From NCBI GenBank assembly GCA_023436495.1, contig JAEZIT010000025.1, positions 1-13,617 on the forward strand: a DNA stretch of 13,617 nucleotides. The letters are read 5' to 3'. Below the pieces are notes generated by a model. That model worked only from the letters and a program-made list of their open reading frames with translations, did no database searches and was not told where the DNA came from. The translations under genes and the position numbers were made by a program. This DNA comes from Acidobacteriota bacterium. Lineage in GTDB: Bacteria; Acidobacteriota; Blastocatellia; Pyrinomonadales; Pyrinomonadaceae. Below, piece by piece: positions 13,616 to 13,617 of the stretch. The stretch's first letter is position 1. Each line of letters begins with the position of its first letter.

Positions 13616-13617
13616 GC

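Overview
The window is about 13.6 kb of ordinary bacterial chromosome with moderately high GC and ten complete or partial protein genes that are easy to support, plus two weaker small genes. I see no rRNA, tRNA, CRISPR array, transposon or phage gene. The gene set fits an Acidobacteriota genome of the Blastocatellia/Pyrinomonadaceae type: secreted carboxypeptidase-regulatory-like repeats, a short DUF6941-like protein, an M61-like secreted peptidase and a NodU-type carbamoyltransferase. That placement is an inference from gene content and style; nothing here fixes the taxon.

Layout. (1) Positions 1-2001, plus strand: the end of a UDP-glucuronate decarboxylase, a second NAD-dependent nucleotide-sugar epimerase/dehydratase, and an exported two-repeat carboxypeptidase-regulatory-like protein. 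These are packed as one operon that ends at a strong bidirectional terminator. (2) 2070-3013: a DUF6941-like protein on the minus strand, diverging from a small membrane-anchored coiled-coil protein on the plus strand, with a 248-base intergenic region between them. (3) 3010-5911, minus strand: a three-gene operon (secreted gluzincin peptidase, SH3-type lipoprotein, stand-alone Smr protein), each junction being a 4-base ATGA stop/start overlap. (4) 5912-6180: a short intergenic region with a possible 25-residue membrane peptide and a hairpin plus T-run that abuts purH. (5) 6181-10644, plus strand: purH, a Trm112-like/SAM methyltransferase, and a NodU/CmcH-type carbamoyltransferase. (6) 10645-10945: a structured, strongly C-rich intergenic region. 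(7) 10946-13615: a full-length ComEC/Rec2 DNA-uptake channel.

How they work together. The two sugar-nucleotide enzymes supply UDP-xylose and a related activated sugar for surface glycan. The methyltransferase and carbamoyltransferase look like tailoring enzymes for a glycan or small metabolite. PurH is central purine synthesis and ComEC is natural transformation. The peptidase/SH3 lipoprotein pair acts in the envelope; why it is coupled to an Smr-domain protein is unclear.

The most unusual signals are regulatory or structural rather than a clear new system: the C-rich, G-poor, dyad-filled stretch after the carbamoyltransferase gene, with two head-to-head DnaA-box-like 9-mers; a perfect 14-base palindrome just before comEC; a terminator-like hairpin directly against the purH start; an acidic linker insertion in PurH; and the tightly coupled peptidase/SH3/Smr operon. 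Most start codons here lack a Shine-Dalgarno sequence, and two have possible promoter elements so close that very short leaders are likely.
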